This document shows, one piece after another, positions 29,768-38,449 of a stretch of 64,000 nt of DNA; the stretch's first letter is position 1; each line of letters opens with the position of its first letter. Below the pieces are notes generated by a model. That model saw only the letters and a list, made by a program, of their open reading frames with translations, was not told the DNA's origin and ran no database searches. The position numbers were made by a program, and so were the translations under genes. The stretch lies in assembly GCF_006716355.1 (NCBI RefSeq), contig NZ_VFOW01000001.1:3472001-3536000 (forward strand), given 5' to 3'. The stretch is from Stackebrandtia endophytica. GTDB taxonomy: Bacteria; Actinomycetota; Actinomycetes; Mycobacteriales; Micromonosporaceae.

Positions 29768-30907
29768 ATGTCCGACGACACCACCGAACTGAAGGAGCAC
29801 GTCCGCTCCCGCTATGCCGCCGCCGCCAACCGAGTCGCCGCCGACCAGGGCACGAGCTGCTGCGGACCGGCTGCCGAAGCCCCCGCCACGGCCCTCAAGG
29901 TCCTTGAGTCCTGTTGCGGCGGAGACGAGACCAACCGATTCGGTCCCGGGCTGTACGAATCTGCCGATCGCGGTGACCTGCCCGTCGGTGCCGTCGAGGC
30001 CTCCCTGGGGTGCGGCAACCCGATCGCGGTGGCGGAACTGCGGGAGGGGGAAACCGTTCTGGACCTCGGCTCGGGAGGCGGTATCGACGTCCTGCTGTCG
30101 GCCAAGCGCGTCGGTCCGACCGGCAAGGCGTACGGCCTCGACATGACCGACGAGATGTTGGAGCTCGCCCGGGGTAACGCCGCGTCCGCCGGTGCCGACA
30201 ACGTCGAGTTCATCAAGGGGGACATCGAGTCCATCCCCCTGCCGGACGCCGCCGTCGACGTGGTCATCTCCAACTGCGTCATCAACCTCTCCGCCGACAA
30301 GTCGGCGGTGTTCGCGGAGATGCACCGCGTCCTGCGCTCCGGTGGGCGAATCGGTGTCTCCGATGTGGTCGCCGAGGATCGGTTGAGCGCCGCCGACCGC
30401 GCCGAACGGGGTGAATGGGTCGGTTGTATCGCCGGCGCACTGTCGATCACCGAATACCGTGACGGGTTGACGGCGGCCGGTTTCGCCGAGGTCACCGTGG
30501 AGCCCACCCACGAGGTCGCCGACGGCATGCACAGCGCGATCATCAAGGCCGTCAAGGCGTTACCGCCTAGGGGGCGCCGTGGTCGGCGCCCCCGCCACCG
30601 ACATTCGAATGGTCAAACGATCACGCCAGAGTCGTCTGGGCGACAGAACTCCTGCTCACTGGACGGTAGGTTCCAGGTAGAGACCAGCCACTGGCTGAGG
30701 AGCACCTTCATGACTAGTCGACGAGATCATCGCTGCGATCGACGAGGGCGCTTCGCTACTGGAACAGGCGAACGCCCGATTCGCCAGCACGGTTCAACTC
30801 AGCGAAGCCCTGATCGCATAGATTTCGAGACCGACGAGCTGTCCGGGGCGTTGACTGTCAAGGTCCACCCCACGTTGTCCATCTCCGACGACATGCTGTT
30901 GACCTGA
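29768..30907 (+). CDS. arsM: Arsenite S-adenosylmethionine methyltransferase with 3' read-through
   Basis: The first ~265 residues form ArsM: paired cysteines (SCCGP, ESCCGG), a SAM site (VLDLGSGGGIDVLLSAKRVG), the conserved SNCVINLSADK with its Cys, and RVLRSGGRIGVSDVV. It methylates arsenite to volatile or less toxic species. The match ends near AIIKAVKA at ~30559. The frame then continues for ~115 Arg-rich codons, passing through a hairpin at 30570-30593 that looks like the gene's own terminator. A TAG in the neighbouring phase (30568) would end the protein at the normal place, so an indel is likely. AAGGAG precedes the ATG. Confidence 0.85.
   Translation: MSDDTTELKEHVRSRYAAAANRVAADQGTSCCGPAAEAPATALKVLESCCGGDETNRFGPGLYESADRGDLPVGAVEASLGCGNPIAVAELREGETVLDLGSGGGIDVLLSAKRVGPTGKAYGLDMTDEMLELARGNAASAGADNVEFIKGDIESIPLPDAAVDVVISNCVINLSADKSAVFAEMHRVLRSGGRIGVSDVVAEDRLSAADRAERGEWVGCIAGALSITEYRDGLTAAGFAEVTVEPTHEVADGMHSAIIKAVKALPPRGRRGRRPRHRHSNGQTITPESSGRQNSCSLDGRFQVETSHWLRSTFMTSRRDHRCDRRGRFATGTGERPIRQHGSTQRSPDRIDFETDELSGALTVKVHPTLSISDDMLLT
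30570..30593 (+). terminator. Hairpin at the expected end of arsM
   Basis: A 9-bp perfect stem gggggcgcc / ggcgccccc with a 6-nt loop. It lies inside the extended arsM frame but directly after the point where homology stops. Confidence 0.6.
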
Positions 30908-30953
30908 CGATTCGATCGACGTGCGGCCCGGCCGCACCGATACCCGAGAATCG

Positions 30954-30997
30954 AAAAACGGCCCTCATCGCGAATGAATTCGCTGGTGAGGGCCGTT
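30954..30997 (-). terminator. Rho-independent terminator of tRNA-Thr
   Basis: On the minus strand an 11-bp stem (aacggccctca / tgagggccgtt) is followed by five T residues (30954-30958). It starts 6 nt after the encoded CCA of the tRNA. Confidence 0.85.
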
Positions 30998-31002
30998 GTC
31001 GC

Positions 31003-31078
31003 TGGAGCCGCCTATCGGAATCGAACCGATGACCTATTCATTACGAGTGAATCGCTCTGCCGACTGAGCTAAGGCGGC
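31003..31078 (-). tRNA. tRNA-Thr (anticodon CGT)
   Basis: The minus strand folds into a complete cloverleaf: acceptor GCCGCCT/AGGCGGC, D stem GCTC/GAGC, anticodon stem ATTCA/TGAAT around loop CTCGTAA (anticodon CGT, reads ACG), variable AGGTC, and T stem ATCGG/CCGAT with TTCGATT loop. The 3' CCA is encoded. It reads threonine codon ACG. Confidence 0.95.
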
Positions 31079-31188
31079 CAGTGGTGCGGCATAGAGTGTA
31101 GCCCGCAGCCCGGAAGCGTGAACAGCGGGATTCGGTGTCCACGAAAAAACGGTCGGCAGCCGGTGCGAGGTGTCGATAGGCTGCGGCC

Positions 31189-31734
31189 ATGTCGATGCGG
31201 CGAATCGTCTCCATACCCGGAATGAACTTCGGCCCCCACCAGCCGCTGCTGTTTCTGGTGAGATTGGCCGCCAAGGCTCGAAACCTGCCCTGTGACGCCC
31301 TGACCTGGGAGGACGATCCCGCCTCGCCGGGCGGTAGCGACGAACTGTGTTCCGGATGGGTCAACGATCGGGTCGGTACCCGGTTGGCGGAGCTGCCGGA
31401 CGAACCGGTGCTGTTGGCGGGCAAATCGCTCGGAAGCTACGCGTCGGTCATCGCCGCCGAACGCGACCTGCCGGCGATCTGGTTCACGCCGTTGCTGGGC
31501 AGCTCGATCATCACCGCGGCGTTGGCGAAGGCCTCCGCACCGATGCTGTTGATCGGTGGAACCGGTGACTCCACTTGGGATTCGGATGTCGCCCGTCGGC
31601 TGTCGCCGCATGTTCTGGAGATCCCCGACGCCGATCACGGCCTGGTCGTCCCGGATCGACCGTTGGCCGATTACGGCGCCACTCTCGGCCGGGTGGGCAC
31701 CGCGGTCGAGGACTTCCTCGACCGACTGAGCTGA
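31189..31734 (+). CDS. Small alpha/beta-hydrolase-like protein
   Basis: 181 aa. VSIPGMNFGPHQPLLFL resembles the oxyanion strand, LLAGKSLGSYASVIAA carries a nucleophile Ser in GKSLG, GGTGDSTWD supplies an acid, and IPDADHGLVV supplies the histidine. The order and spacing fit a compact alpha/beta hydrolase without a large lid. Substrate unknown. The ATG at 31189 has little ribosome-site signal. The gene lies between the intact tRNA-Thr and the degenerate tRNA-Thr copy. Confidence 0.75.
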   Translation: MSMRRIVSIPGMNFGPHQPLLFLVRLAAKARNLPCDALTWEDDPASPGGSDELCSGWVNDRVGTRLAELPDEPVLLAGKSLGSYASVIAAERDLPAIWFTPLLGSSIITAALAKASAPMLLIGGTGDSTWDSDVARRLSPHVLEIPDADHGLVVPDRPLADYGATLGRVGTAVEDFLDRLS

Positions 31735-31736
31735 CG

Positions 31737-31817
31737 GCCCGGTGCCCCCGCCGTCGTCGAACGACGACCTGTTCATGACGAGTGAATCGCCGCCGCCGGG
31801 AAGCTCAGTGACCGGGC
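31737..31817 (-). pseudogene. Degenerate tRNA-Thr-like copy
   Basis: On the minus strand the ends pair as an acceptor stem (GCCCGGT/ACCGGGC) and the centre keeps the tRNA-Thr anticodon arm: 24 of 26 bases from the gacct...gagtgaatcgc segment match the intact gene at 31003-31078, including anticodon CGT. The D arm and T stem are broken and no CCA follows. It is best read as a decayed duplicate of the nearby tRNA gene, not a working tRNA. Confidence 0.65.
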
Positions 31818-31871
31818 GGTGTTCATGGAAAAACGCCGCGTGAACCGGCGAACCGGCCTTATCGTCCTTTC

Positions 31872-33461
31872 ATGGCGCAGGCAGCGGGCTCGGTCCTGAC
31901 CAAGCGGCAGTTGTACGCGTTGTTTGGCGGCTTGATGCTGTCGATGTTGTTGGCGGCGTTGGACCAGACCATCGTGGCCACTGCGCTGCCGACGATCGTG
32001 GGTTCGCTGGGCGGACTCAACGACTACTCCTGGGTCGTCACCGCGTACCTGTTGGCGGCGACCGCCTCGACCCCGTTGTACGGGAAGTTGTCCGACATCC
32101 TGGGGCGTCGACCGGTGATGTTGGCGGCGATCGCGGTGTTCCTGATCGGATCGTTGCTGGCGGGCATCTCGCAGAACATGATGCAGCTGGTGTTCTTCCG
32201 GGGTTTGCAGGGGCTGGGCGCCGGCGGGTTGATGACCTTGGCGTTCACGATCATCTCCGATGTGGTGTCGCCTCGGGAACGTGGCCGTTACCAGGGGTTC
32301 TTCGGTGCGGTGTTCGGGGTGGCCAGTGTCGCGGGGCCGCTGCTGGGCGGTTGGTTGGCCGAGGTCGACTGGCGGTGGATCTTCTACATCAATCTGCCGA
32401 CCGGTATCGCCGCGTTGATCGTCATCGACCGGATGCTGCGGCAGGTGCGGACGTCGCGGCGGCCGCACCGCATCGACTACCTGGGGGCGGCCGTCATGGT
32501 GGTCTCGGTGGTGTGTCTGTTGTTGGCGACCTCGTGGGGCGGTAAGGAGTATGCCTGGAGTTCCCCGGTCATCATCGGGTTGTTCATCGCCGGAGGCGTG
32601 GGCGCGGTGGCGTTCGTGTTGATCGAACGGGTCGCGCCCGAACCGCTGCTGCCGCTTCGGCTGTTTCGGCGCGGCACGTTCGCGTTGGCCAACTCCGGGG
32701 CGTTGATCGTCGGTGTCGCGATGTTCGGCGGGATCATCTACATCCCGATCTATCTCCAGGTGGTTCGGGGGTTCGCGCCGACGAAGTCGGGTCTGTTGAT
32801 GCTCCCGATGATGCTGGCGGTGGTCATCACCTCCATTGTGGGAGGTAGGGCCATCAGTTCGATCGGCCGGTACAAGTGGTTCATCGTCGCCGGAAGCGTC
32901 ATGAGCTCCATCGGGCTCGCCCTGTTCACCATGTTGCACGTGGACACGCCACTGTGGCATGTCTTCGGGTTCATGGTCGTGCTGGGCATCGGACTGGGGT
33001 TGTTCATGCAGCCGCTGATCCTGGCGGCCCAGAATTCGGTGCCCGCCAGTGACCTGGGGGCGGGGACGTCGACGGCCACCTTCTTCCGCACCCTCGGGGG
33101 TTCGTTCGGGGTGGCGGTGATGGGCGCCGTCCTCACCGCGCAGGTCAACACCGCGCTGCGGGACTCGCTGCCGGCGGCGGTGGCGAAACTACCGCCGGAA
33201 CAGGCTCAGCAGTTCACGTCTCAGGAGCACGGCACCCAACAGTTGTTGCAGGCCCCGTCAGCGATCCTGCACCTGCCGACGCCGATCAAGGAGGCGATTC
33301 AGCAGGCGTACGTGGTGGGACTGGACCGGATCTTCTGGGTCGCGGCCGCCGTCGCCGCGGTGTCGATCATCGTCGCGTTGATGCTGCCCGATCACGAGCT
33401 GCGCAGCACTCCCGCGATGTCCGCCGATGAGGGCGGCGGGACACCGGGGCCGATGATGTGA
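31872..33461 (+). CDS. MFS multidrug exporter, DHA2 (EmrB/QacA) family, 14 helices
   Basis: 529 aa with about 14 membrane helices. Motif D1/A elements are clear: LDQTIVATALPTIVGSLGG in helix 1, the loop GKLSDILGRRPVM, and motif C (FGVASVAGPLLGGWLAEVDWRWIFYINLP). These are hallmarks of proton-driven drug exporters of the EmrB/QacA group. No regulator gene is adjacent. The substrate cannot be told. It ends 2 bp before the convergent scramblase-like gene, so read-through between the two is likely. Confidence 0.92.
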   Translation: MAQAAGSVLTKRQLYALFGGLMLSMLLAALDQTIVATALPTIVGSLGGLNDYSWVVTAYLLAATASTPLYGKLSDILGRRPVMLAAIAVFLIGSLLAGISQNMMQLVFFRGLQGLGAGGLMTLAFTIISDVVSPRERGRYQGFFGAVFGVASVAGPLLGGWLAEVDWRWIFYINLPTGIAALIVIDRMLRQVRTSRRPHRIDYLGAAVMVVSVVCLLLATSWGGKEYAWSSPVIIGLFIAGGVGAVAFVLIERVAPEPLLPLRLFRRGTFALANSGALIVGVAMFGGIIYIPIYLQVVRGFAPTKSGLLMLPMMLAVVITSIVGGRAISSIGRYKWFIVAGSVMSSIGLALFTMLHVDTPLWHVFGFMVVLGIGLGLFMQPLILAAQNSVPASDLGAGTSTATFFRTLGGSFGVAVMGAVLTAQVNTALRDSLPAAVAKLPPEQAQQFTSQEHGTQQLLQAPSAILHLPTPIKEAIQQAYVVGLDRIFWVAAAVAAVSIIVALMLPDHELRSTPAMSADEGGGTPGPMM

Positions 33462-33462
33462 C

Positions 33463-34338
33463 TCAGCCGCCGTCCTGCTTCAACGCCGTGTCGACGGTGA
33501 GCGCGGAGGCGACTACCAGGGACATGAGCGGATCCGGTAGCTGCCGGTGAATCTGGAGCACGTAGTTGTCGGCGGTGGTGAACACCATCTTGGCGACGCC
33601 CTCGAAGGTCTTGGTGATTCGGGCGACCTCGGTCTTGGTGTGGTCGACGATCGCGAAGTTCCACGCCCGCCAGTTCTCACCCACGATCTTGCCGTACTCC
33701 TGGCCGTTGACCTGCATGGAGAAGTTGATGCGTCCGAAGACGTTCTCCTGGACGATCTCGCCGACCGGGCTGCCGTCACCGCGTTCGACGATGACTCGCG
33801 ACTTCATCAGTTTCGCCGGACGGGTGACCCGCAGCAGGACCTGTCCGTGTCCGTCTCGGATCTCCAGTTTGTGTGTGAAGAACTGGTCGTAGTTGCCGAG
33901 GAACCGGACGACCTTCTTGGCGGCGCTCTGGCCGACCTGGACCACCGAGGCCAACTGTTGGCCCTGCTGGTTGAACACCGCGTACTCGTTGTTCAACTCG
34001 ATGAGTTTCGCCTTCTGGTTGATCACCAGGACCGGTTCGGTGAACAGGGTTCCGCCTCCGGCGGCGCCCTGTGGTTGGACGCCCGCCTGGTGCTGAACCT
34101 GCTGCTGGATGCGGCTCGGGTCGTCGGGGCGGGAGACGTTCAGTTCGGCGGCCTGCTCCAGCGGCGACGGTTCCTGGCGGGGCGCCTGCTGGTGAGGCAC
34201 CGCGCCCTGCGGGTGCGCCGGTGCTTGCGGTTGGGGCGCCGGATCGGACACGTGCTCGGTCCACTGGTTGCCGTCGAAGTAGCGCTGCCTGGCGGGTTGC
34301 GATGGATCGGGGTACCAGCCGGGAGGGGTGTTCGCCAT
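33463..34338 (-). CDS. DUF2510 and phospholipid scramblase/LURP-like protein
   Basis: 291 aa. It begins with the DUF2510 signature PPGWYPDPSQPARQRYFDGNQWTEHV, then a Pro/Gln-rich linker, then a scramblase/LURP-one-like beta barrel (TLFTEPVLVINQKAKLIELNNEYAVFNQQGQQLASV) with a weakly hydrophobic C-terminal helix (LPDPLMSLVVASALTVDTAL). Functions of the bacterial members are unknown; lipid interaction is inferred from the fold. Single gene, ATG start. Confidence 0.82.
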   Translation of the reverse strand: MANTPPGWYPDPSQPARQRYFDGNQWTEHVSDPAPQPQAPAHPQGAVPHQQAPRQEPSPLEQAAELNVSRPDDPSRIQQQVQHQAGVQPQGAAGGGTLFTEPVLVINQKAKLIELNNEYAVFNQQGQQLASVVQVGQSAAKKVVRFLGNYDQFFTHKLEIRDGHGQVLLRVTRPAKLMKSRVIVERGDGSPVGEIVQENVFGRINFSMQVNGQEYGKIVGENWRAWNFAIVDHTKTEVARITKTFEGVAKMVFTTADNYVLQIHRQLPDPLMSLVVASALTVDTALKQDGG

Positions 34339-34384
34339 GTTCGCACCCTATCCGACGGCTGCATGCCGCTCGGCGGGGTGAACT

Positions 34385-34421
34385 GCTGCGGCGAACGACC
34401 GGACGGGTCGTTCGCCGCAGC
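34385..34421 (-). terminator. Terminator hairpin after the subtilase gene
   Basis: A 16-bp perfect stem (34385-34400 with 34406-34421) and 5-nt loop begins 13 bp past the subtilase stop. Confidence 0.8.
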
Positions 34422-34433
34422 GGTTGAGGATGG

Positions 34434-37400
34434 TTACGGCAGTTTCACCGCGCGGATGATCTCCTGGGAGACCGTGTTGCCGCGTGCGTCGGTCGCGTTG
34501 GTGCGCACCGACAGGTAACCGGAGTCGTTGAACTTCAACAGCGAACCCGACGCCATGACCAGGTAGCGGCCGTTCAACAGTGGGATCGCCACGGCCTTCT
34601 CCCACCGCTTGCCGTCGTCGAAGGAGACGTCGACGCGTACCTGGCGGACTCCGATCCGCAGATCGCCGGGGTGGCCGATCTGGAGACCGAAGACGTTGGC
34701 CAGTTTCGATTCCCTGCCCAGGGTGTTCGACTGGTCGACGGCGAAGTCGTAGTCGACCGCCATGAACGGTTGGGCCTGCGGACCCGAGGTCGCCGCCGAG
34801 GTGATGGTCCACTCGGTGACCGTCGAGGTGTACAGCTCTGCCCAACTGCTGTGGTTGTCGACCCGGTAGCTCAGGTGGTACTCGGTGGCCTCCGCCGACG
34901 GCAACAGGATGGTGCCCGCCGGAACGTTGGTGGTTTCGGCGATCACCTCGCCTCCGCTGCTGAGCACGAACTGCGATTCGATGCCGACGTGGAAGTGGCT
35001 GGTGGGGGTTTCGGTGAAGTTGCCGGCGGCGTCGACCATTCCGGTGGTGGGGATGGTCAGGATGTCGCCGTCCCGGGTGGCCGGTCTCTCCGGGTTGAAT
35101 CCGGGTGCCAACGGGCCTCGGAACCACTGGTGCCGCGTCGTGTCTCCCGCTCGGTAGGTCTCCCATGGCGATATCAGCACCAGTGGGGAGCCCGGGTCGG
35201 TGGGCCACAACACGTTGTACGCGGATTCCGGTGTGGTCAGGTCGTGTTTCCAGGTCACCCGTTCATCGCCGACGTAGTAGTCGGTTCGGGTGCGGGGTGC
35301 CCCGGTCACCGGGAACTTGCGGGTGTAGACCGCGTCCGCGCCGGGTTGGAAGGGGGAGGACGCCTCGGCGAACGTATTGTGGTCGCCCAGTGCGTAGAAC
35401 TCCCGCTTGACGGTGGCCAGCGAGCCGGCGTCGGCGGTGTAGGCGAGGTCGGTCGGTATGGCACCGTCCTCAAGGTAGACCAGGTCGTACCGGTAGGGAC
35501 TTTGTTGTGTCCCCGATGCGGTGACGGTGACCTTCTTCTTTCCCGACAGGCGATCCAGTAGTGCTGAACCTTCCTCATGGGACAGTCGAACCGTCGGGAC
35601 GTCCAGCTTTCCCTGTGCCGCGCCGAGCTGGTTGCTGGGGCCCGGCTGGTCGTTGTAGATCGCGACCATGGCGGCGCCGGCGGCGGCCGCCGCGTTGGAC
35701 TGGTCGAGCACGGTGGTGGCGTCGCTGCGGCGAACCAGTGCCAGCGCGCCGTTGAGTTTGATCCCGGCCAGATCGGCCTCCGAGGCGTCACCGGCGTCGA
35801 CGACCTGCAGTTTGCTGCTGCCCTCGACGGTCGGGAACTGCCAGGAGTTGTCGCTGAACCAGTCGGCGCGGTAGTACTCCGGCCGCAGTTCGAGGTCGTC
35901 ACCGGTGTCGAAGGCGATGGCGGGTGCCTCGACGATCCATCGGGTACTGGCGCTGAACTCGCCGATGGTCACCTCTTCGGTGGGGGTCATGAAGAACCGC
36001 TGTTCGAGCTGCCCTCCGGGCATGCCCAGGAAGTGGTCCATGACCTTTTCGCCGTTGCCGGAGGTGCGTGACCAGGTCATCTGTAGAGCGCCCGAGTCGT
36101 TGACCTTGCCGTCGGGGTGCAGTGGGGTGTCCACGGTGACTTCGACGGCGTCTCGGGCGTCCATCACGATCGTCATGTCCTCGTCCACGGTGAACTCGGG
36201 GTAGGCGACCAGCGAGGTGTTGAGCACGCCTTCCCTCGGATCCTCGCCATCGGGTACCCAGGGCGCGTAGGTGTTGACGAATCCGGCCAGTGAGTAGGTT
36301 CCCTGCGGGACGCGGAGGCAGTAGTACTCCGCCTCGCAGTAGTCCCTGAGGTAACCACCGGTGTCTACATTGTAGAGATACGGGATGTGGGGACGGACGT
36401 CACGACCGTCCCGGGCGACGGCCGCGATCTGTACCTCGTGGTAGATCGGGCCCAGTTCGAACCCGACCGGTGTGGTGACCAGCCGACGCCCGTCGGCGGT
36501 GGTCGCGGTCAACTCGCCCAGGTATTGGCCCCGGTCGGTCAGCTGCGTCGGGTCCAGTCGGACCTCGGCTTCGCCGGACTCCCCGGGTTCGACGGTCAAC
36601 TCGCTCGGTGTGACCGTGAGCGAGTCGGCGGCGCCACCGCCGTCGACGGCCGCGGTGATCGTCAGATCGACGGTTATCGCCGCATCGGTCTCGTTGCGGT
36701 AGGTGACGGTCGACTCGACCGGGTCGTGTTGTGTCGGCGGGTCCTCGAACAGTCCGAAGTCGATCGAGCCGAGTGACGGCTGGAGCGGCTGCTCAAGCGC
36801 CGCGGCGACGTCTACCCGCCCGGTGCCCTGACCGAACAGGTCGTCGGCCGGGGCGGCCGATGCCATCACCAGCGCCTTCAGCTCACCGGCGGTCAGGTCC
36901 GGGTACTGCTGCGCCAGCAGGGCCACCGCGCCAACCACATGTGGGGTGGCCATCGAGGTGCCCGACATCGCGGCGTAGTCGCCGTCGCCGCCGGTGCCCT
37001 CGGCACGGGGCGCGGTGATCTCCACGCCGGGTGCGGAGATGTCGGGTTTCATTCCGAAATCGAGGAACGTCGGGCCCTGGCTGGAGAAGTCGGCCAACCG
37101 GTCGTCGCGGTCGACGGCGCCGACGGTCAGCGCCGACTTCGCGTCGGCGGGCGCGCCGATGCAACCGGTGCAGCCGTCGTTGCCGGCGGCGACGACGAAC
37201 AGGGCGCCACTGGCGGCGCTGAGACTGTCGACGGCGGCGGTGACCAGGGGGGCCTCCGGCGCGCCGGCTCGCATGCCGATGCTGAGGTTGACGACGTCGA
37301 CGTCTTGGGCCACCGCCCACTCCATGCCCTCGATCAGCCAGGACAGGTAGCCGCCGGCGTTGCCGTCGAGCACCTTGGCGTTGACGAGTTCAACTCCTGG

Positions 37401-38252
37401 CGCCACTCCCTGGAACTGACCGTCGGAGGCCGAACCGTCGCCGCCGATCGTGCCGGCGATGTGGGTGCCGTGTCCGTTGAGGTCGCCCTCGGTGTCCTCG
37501 TAGGTGAAGTTCCGGTGGCTGACGACGCTGCCGCTCAGGTCGGGGTGCGTCTCGTCGATGCCGGTGTCCAACACCGCGACGCGGATTCCCGAGCCGTCCA
37601 GTCCCAGGTCCCACGCGGCGGGCGCGCCGATCTGCCCGGTGCTGTACTCCAGTTGGGCTTCGATGCGGCGATCGAGCCAGACCCGGTCCACTCCCGAGGA
37701 TGACAGTGTCGTCGGGCCGGTGGAGACGCCGGCGGTCTTGTCCACCGCGATGGCCGTGGCATTCACACTGGACAGTTCACGTTGCTCGCCGGCGAACGGG
37801 GCGTTCCTGGTCGACACCTCGTCGCCGTACTCGACGATCACCGGCAGTACGTTACTGGTGAGGTCGTCCAATCCCTGATCCAGCAGGGTCGTGATGTTGA
37901 ACAGTTCGGGGTCGAACCGCTGTCCGATCAGCGGGGCGACATCGGAGGGGTGCACATGGATCTCGCCGTCGAACGTGGTGACCCGAAACTGCGGGGTCGA
38001 CCCGTCGGCTCGCGGCGCCGGTGTCACCGTCACCGTGGGCGGACCATCCAGATTGGTCGTCACATGTGCCACGTCACCGGTGATGAGGGTGACGTCGGTG
38101 GGGGCATCGGCGCCGAATGCCGGCGAGTTCGGGTCGTCGGTGGGGTCGGCGAGGGCTTGGCCGGAGGTCGCCACGACCAGACTCGCGGTCATCACCACCG
38201 ACGCGCTTATTGCCAAAGTAGAACGAACTACCCAGCGAGGTCGTCGTTTCAC
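34434..38252 (-). CDS. Large secreted S8 (subtilisin-type) serine protease
   Basis: 1272 aa. A long basic signal peptide (VKRRPRWVVRSTLAISASVV... ending near GQALA), a pro-region, then the S8 catalytic domain with Asp in VLDTGIDETHPD (~230), His in GHGTHIAGT (~262) and Ser in SGTSMATPHV (~431). A protease-associated insert (residues ~820-880, NGALALVRRSD) and several beta-sandwich modules follow. GTG 38252 is chosen because GAAGGAG precedes it and the signal peptide begins there. It should be an extracellular peptidase. The divergent regulator 197 bp away is a likely controller. Confidence 0.92.
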   Translation of the reverse strand: MKRRPRWVVRSTLAISASVVMTASLVVATSGQALADPTDDPNSPAFGADAPTDVTLITGDVAHVTTNLDGPPTVTVTPAPRADGSTPQFRVTTFDGEIHVHPSDVAPLIGQRFDPELFNITTLLDQGLDDLTSNVLPVIVEYGDEVSTRNAPFAGEQRELSSVNATAIAVDKTAGVSTGPTTLSSSGVDRVWLDRRIEAQLEYSTGQIGAPAAWDLGLDGSGIRVAVLDTGIDETHPDLSGSVVSHRNFTYEDTEGDLNGHGTHIAGTIGGDGSASDGQFQGVAPGVELVNAKVLDGNAGGYLSWLIEGMEWAVAQDVDVVNLSIGMRAGAPEAPLVTAAVDSLSAASGALFVVAAGNDGCTGCIGAPADAKSALTVGAVDRDDRLADFSSQGPTFLDFGMKPDISAPGVEITAPRAEGTGGDGDYAAMSGTSMATPHVVGAVALLAQQYPDLTAGELKALVMASAAPADDLFGQGTGRVDVAAALEQPLQPSLGSIDFGLFEDPPTQHDPVESTVTYRNETDAAITVDLTITAAVDGGGAADSLTVTPSELTVEPGESGEAEVRLDPTQLTDRGQYLGELTATTADGRRLVTTPVGFELGPIYHEVQIAAVARDGRDVRPHIPYLYNVDTGGYLRDYCEAEYYCLRVPQGTYSLAGFVNTYAPWVPDGEDPREGVLNTSLVAYPEFTVDEDMTIVMDARDAVEVTVDTPLHPDGKVNDSGALQMTWSRTSGNGEKVMDHFLGMPGGQLEQRFFMTPTEEVTIGEFSASTRWIVEAPAIAFDTGDDLELRPEYYRADWFSDNSWQFPTVEGSSKLQVVDAGDASEADLAGIKLNGALALVRRSDATTVLDQSNAAAAAGAAMVAIYNDQPGPSNQLGAAQGKLDVPTVRLSHEEGSALLDRLSGKKKVTVTASGTQQSPYRYDLVYLEDGAIPTDLAYTADAGSLATVKREFYALGDHNTFAEASSPFQPGADAVYTRKFPVTGAPRTRTDYYVGDERVTWKHDLTTPESAYNVLWPTDPGSPLVLISPWETYRAGDTTRHQWFRGPLAPGFNPERPATRDGDILTIPTTGMVDAAGNFTETPTSHFHVGIESQFVLSSGGEVIAETTNVPAGTILLPSAEATEYHLSYRVDNHSSWAELYTSTVTEWTITSAATSGPQAQPFMAVDYDFAVDQSNTLGRESKLANVFGLQIGHPGDLRIGVRQVRVDVSFDDGKRWEKAVAIPLLNGRYLVMASGSLLKFNDSGYLSVRTNATDARGNTVSQEIIRAVKLP

Positions 38253-38449
38253 ACGGGCTCCTTCGAGGTTGAACAGTCGCCGAGAGGAAGTTCCGGATCG
38301 AGTCCACTGGGGAGATGGGCTCGTCGCCGGCCGGACGCTCATTACTCGGTGGTAAGGGGTGAAAGGGGGCCGCGGTCCATTCTTTGTCGGGGTTCACCTG
38401 AAGATCTACTCAGTGGCCTGGCGAGGCATTGCCATGGCAGAATTTCGCC

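Noticed and set aside
31737-31817. A second functional tRNA-Thr
   Set aside because: Broken D and T arms and no CCA or normal T loop placement; treated as a pseudogene.
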